Part shown: in pieces, positions 59,901 through 64,000 of the stretch | Numbering within the stretch: the first letter of the stretch is position 1 | How the letters are laid out: the number at the start of each line of letters is the position of its first letter | Source: Numida meleagris | Lineage: Eukaryota > Chordata > Aves > Galliformes > Numididae | Assembly: GCF_002078875.1 (NCBI RefSeq) | Contig: NC_034414.1 | Location: 10,466,225 to 10,530,224 of the forward strand | Direction of reading: 5' to 3' | Length of the DNA stretch: 64,000 bases | Program-made: the position numbers and the translations under genes | Notes under the pieces: generated by a model | Seen by the model: the letters and a program-made list of their open reading frames with translations, nothing else | Database searches by the model: none | Told to the model about the DNA's origin: nothing

Positions 59901-61507
59901 TGTGTGCTTCAAGAGCAGAGGACCCCAAAGGATTCCTGAACAATTCGGGGCTATGATTTTTGTATATTTTAAACAAAGGTAGATATGAGGTAGTACCTCT
60001 CAAAACTAAAGGAGTCGGCTCCCTCCTAGAGCTTGATAGCATCTAATCAAGTCAGATCAAATAAACTGTTTGAGGGGCATTTAGAAGTTCTTTGGAAAAG
60101 ACTCACCTTTACCATTCTTCCTTTTTTTCAATGGCTATGGAGCCTGAGTTTTTCCTTGGGCAAAGTATATGCCGATTTGCAGATTATTCTTAAAACAGCA
60201 AGACATGGTCCTCTAGAATTCTCTAAATCAGCTTGGGTTTTACAACTACAAGCAAACATACAGAAATATACACAGGATATACAGAAGTATACTCTTTCTT
60301 GAGATTGAAAGCATTCAGCTGCTTGCAGCCTTCTCATTTTTTTTTGTAGGCTGAGAAAATTATATTAACATCAGTCATGTAATTGCCTCAACCATGCTTC
60401 AGAGCAGTACCTGTGGTTATTAGGAATTTTAGTGGAAAACACAATTTTAATTGAAGCAAAGATCTTTTGAATTGCTTATACCCAGGGGAAAGGCAAGCGA
60501 TGTTCGGGAAGCCTTCCTTGCATTCTTGTGTTACTCATGCATTCACACCGTTCTCTCAACATCCGTCACCTGTAATTAAAAGTAATGCTATTATCCAATC
60601 TCTGTGTGAAAAATGTGACAGGTTGGAATGCTGGAGAGTGTCTGGTTTTTCTTAACATTACTCACAAACAGTCTGTAGCATTTCAATGCACAGCAGAATG
60701 GACAAGGAGGATAATAAGTTCCCGCTACAGAATAAATTCAACCTCCAAGAGTTTAAGGTTGTTTTGAATTGCTGGGTTTGATGAAATTTATAACTCCGAA
60801 GATCTTTGTAAGCCAGTGTTTCTTATTTGTAGTCAGAAAGGCTGGGTCCTATGCACTCAGTGTTTCCTCCCTCACTTACGCAGATTTCTTTTACTACCAT
60901 TACATTTTTTTTTTCCTTCTGAGGCTTTGCATTCGTCATTGCTTAAGCAAGATAATCTAAATCTAAAAGCTTTCTGATTTACACCAGAACTCTCTCATCT
61001 TACAACTGACACACAAGGAATTCAGAAATGTATTTTGTTCTATTATTATTCATTTTAAATGTTACTAGGTAGAATAGATATTCACATCTGACATGCACAT
61101 AGCCCAGTGTAGCTGTATCCCAACATTTAATCATGCAGGAAAAAGCACTGAAAAACACTTTCCCCATCCCGAAGTATGGGAGTATTTCAAGGACCACATT
61201 GAAGTAAAAGAGCAGCAGTTAGAATCAAACACTGATAAGCCGTAGATTTGGATGGTATCCATTAGCGTCAAATTTTTGAAATACTGTATCTTGAGAAACA
61301 GACATCTTGCCAACTCTATATAAAGGCATGGGCTGTTACGTAAAGGATATGTGGTACACAGTGGGAGAAGAGAACTGGTTCAGCTGACACGAGGGAAGTG
61401 AGAGCCACACATTCATGGGCTTCATCGCTGTTAGAAAGGTTCTTAAAAAATGTTACAGAAGTTCAACATTGTGCTCCACAAAGAGAATGCTAATAGAGTA
61501 TTAAAGT
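56931..61507. other. 4.6 kb without a recognised gene or clear transposon
   Basis: Mixed-composition non-coding sequence. The part around 57690-58030 is rich in homeodomain-type TAAT cores and lacks repeats; see the findings. No exon is supported. Confidence 0.55.
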
Positions 61508-61618
61508 TATAGAATCATAGAACCATTTGAGTTGGAAGGGACCCTTTGAGGCCATCTAGTCCAACTCCCTGCTGTGAACAGGGACATCTGCAGTTCCATC
61601 AGGTTGCTCAGGTACGAG
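61508..61618 (-). mobile_element. CR1 3' end
   Basis: tatagaatcatagaaccatt, tgagttggaagggacccttt and gaggccatctagtccaactc-cctgctgtgaacagggacat make up the last ~110 bp of a CR1 in reverse complement. Confidence 0.92.
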
Positions 61619-64000
61619 CCTTTGAAAACGTGGCTGCCCCAATTGCAAACCATGGTAATTTCCAGGAAAACTGGTAATACAGAAATACGTTTGTAACGCA
61701 AAAAGTGGAAGTTAAGATTTGCAGCTTTAGTATTTATGTGCTTTAACACATATAACATGGGAAACTTTATGCTTCCAGAAGCATAAGTATTTGTTCGGGC
61801 TTGTATCTTCATGCTGTACAATAACACAGGAGGAATTAGCTGGAACAAACACAATTCCTGATTTTTCAGTTAATTAGCAAACGCATACCAGAGTCTCACA
61901 TGATCCGTATTTTCCATAAATAATATGCTGAGCTGATTAACTGATAAATGTCTTCATCTGCTGTCAGCATCTGCATGCTGGGAGAACAGGTTTCTCTGGC
62001 ATCCCATACCTCTCTCCAAGTGACAGTGTTTCTACGGCAACGTTCACATTTATTAAGGCTGGATATAGGATCACTGCTGAACTCGTACGCCTGAAGTGTA
62101 AGTGAGAACAGGCGTAGGAAAAAACACCTGTTCTGACTTACGGAGTAGGCATACAGACCCTGCAGTAATTATATCCCCTGTTAGAGATGGATTAACATAG
62201 CATCACACGCTTTAAAATACAAGCATGGAAGCACTGACAGGCCAAACACCTCAAGGTTTGACTAGCTCATTTTCTTGCATCTCGTCTTACCAGCCTTCCA
62301 TGGTGGTATCTCCGCATAACACCGCACCAATGAAGTGCGCTGTTCCAAATGGCAGTTTTCAGATATTAGAATATTGTAAGCAAGCAAAGACATTGCTTAA
62401 GAGCTAATAGATCATTGCCTGGAGCGTAGTTCCCATCTGGAGCAAGGATGAGCTGCCTTATGTTGAGTGGCATCCTACAGACAGGCGTGAAAGCGTGGCA
62501 GAACGTCCAGAGCAGGCACCACTGAATGGGACAGAGTGACACAGGCAATGGCTGAAGTGAACCTTGGGCACCAACTTGGAGATCCAAAAAGAATTCGCTA
62601 CTCAATGGCATGTGCTTCTGCACACGAACAACTCTTTCATGTGTATCAGCACAGCTGAAATTGGCTCACTAAAACCGTGGAGTTCAATAGATATTGGAAA
62701 GGATGACAGATTTAATCTGAAAAACAATTAAAAGCAGAGATACGGGTGCCTACGCAACACATCGTGTTGGTTTCGGACAGTGCATGACAGCTGCAGATGC
62801 TGCTAACATTAAATATTTAAACTGAAAAGAGAAAACCATGAAGGTCATGGGGAATCTCATTCAGAGCAAAGTTTCTCCACGTTATTAAAATATTTATGTA
62901 TTTTCCTGTAATAAATGTACAGCTTTAGGACAAGTCTGTGATCATCATTCTTTACTCCTGTGTCTGAAGATGAATGACAGTGAAGTTTTTCTGAAAGATC
63001 GGAATAAGAACTCATTACTGCATTTTGAAATTCAAATAATTTGCAATAACAGAATGGCTCTCTAGCCTTCCTAAACACACAAAGCTGATAGCATTTCCAA
63101 ACCTCAGAAACAATTAACAAATGTAACAGCATTCTTACAACTCTTGCATGGTATTATAAGGCCTTGGAATAAGCAGAGATTTTTAATGGAAAAATGCTGA
63201 TATGGCCAAGTGGGGTAAAGCACCAGATCTCAGACCAGAGATTATAGGGAGGACTTGAAACGTCAAACCTGAACCACAGTGTGAATAAGACGTAGGAGCA
63301 GCAAGATCCATTAACTCCGCTATTGCACTGAGATCGGGACAGCAACAGACTGACTTTGTTGTGCTTCCCCTAAATGAAATTCCAGTGAAAGAAGGAAAAA
63401 AAAGAGATACGCAAGGCACACCCTGGGGATTTTATACCTATGTGAATAAGTGGTTTTGCCATCATCAAAATTCATAGAACTCAATTACAAGAAGTTTACC
63501 ACCTATAGCTATAAAAAACTGTAGGGCTCTTTTCAAACATCGCTAGCAACTCTACATTCTCTTCTTGGTGATTATGGATGGTTCTGATGAAACATGCCGC
63601 AGCGATGCAAACAAAAGCAACGGGTTAGATTGACAAGCTGTAAAATACGCTGGGAGAAATGAAAACAGAGCAGTATCAGAAATACCTTGTGAACTACACC
63701 GAATATTTGTGGCCTCAAACAGTAAGTTGCCTAGATCAGTATTACAAATATACAGGCAAAGGCATGGTTAGAATTCTTTGTGTTTTGTCAGTATCCCTCT
63801 CCTGATGAACTCATCGCTCTGACTTTCAGACAGGAGACCCTCCCTCGGCCAGCTGTACGCAGCCAATCCATCCCGTTGCGCTTCAGTAAAGCACAATCTC
63901 TAGAGACAAGCCAGCAGTGAAACAGATGCAGCACGTTAGTAAGACGAGCTGCCAACACCAGAGCGCATCGGTTATGCATCGCTAGGCAACCCAAAAACAC
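61619..64000. other. right end of window, no recognised gene
   Basis: Non-coding AT-rich sequence with no recognised repeat. A 70-codon minus frame runs off the right edge (64000-63788) but resembles no family and is not supported as coding. Confidence 0.55.

Overview
The window looks like vertebrate nuclear DNA, most likely from a bird and probably a galliform. The grounds are one recognisable gene split by large introns, a CpG-island promoter, and many fragments of the CR1 LINE. The CR1 3' ends finish in the (ATTCTATG)n-like tail typical of avian CR1. I see no sign of bacterial, phage or plasmid DNA, and no tRNA, rRNA or CRISPR array.

The gene is RRAS2 (R-Ras2/TC21), a Ras-family small GTPase, on the minus strand. 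Exon 1 (32283-32179) lies in a CpG island. Exon 2 (8597-8510), exon 3 (8084-7982) and exon 4 (5742-5634) follow to the left. They join in consistent phases into 135 residues carrying the P-loop, switch I, the DTAGQ motif of switch II and NKAD. The C-terminal third (SAK motif, hypervariable region and CAAX box, about 68 residues in the family) is not in the window, so the left 5.6 kb is part of intron 4. Intron 1 is about 23.6 kb. It holds an RT-region CR1 fragment and a head-to-head pair of CR1 3' ends that could fold into double-stranded RNA in the pre-mRNA.

From about 32.8 kb to the right end I recognise no known gene. The DNA is mostly AT-rich, with CR1 pieces in both orientations, T-rich and A-rich tracts and unassigned sequence. 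The exception is 37.1-39.2 kb on the minus strand. Four short open segments with plausible splice sites connect in compatible phases (phase 2, 1 and 2 junctions) and could be the 3' part of a small multi-exon gene about 5 kb upstream of RRAS2. I cannot assign it to a family. It is the best candidate here for something undescribed, but it could be a chance arrangement or a decayed gene. I see no novel multi-gene system in the window.
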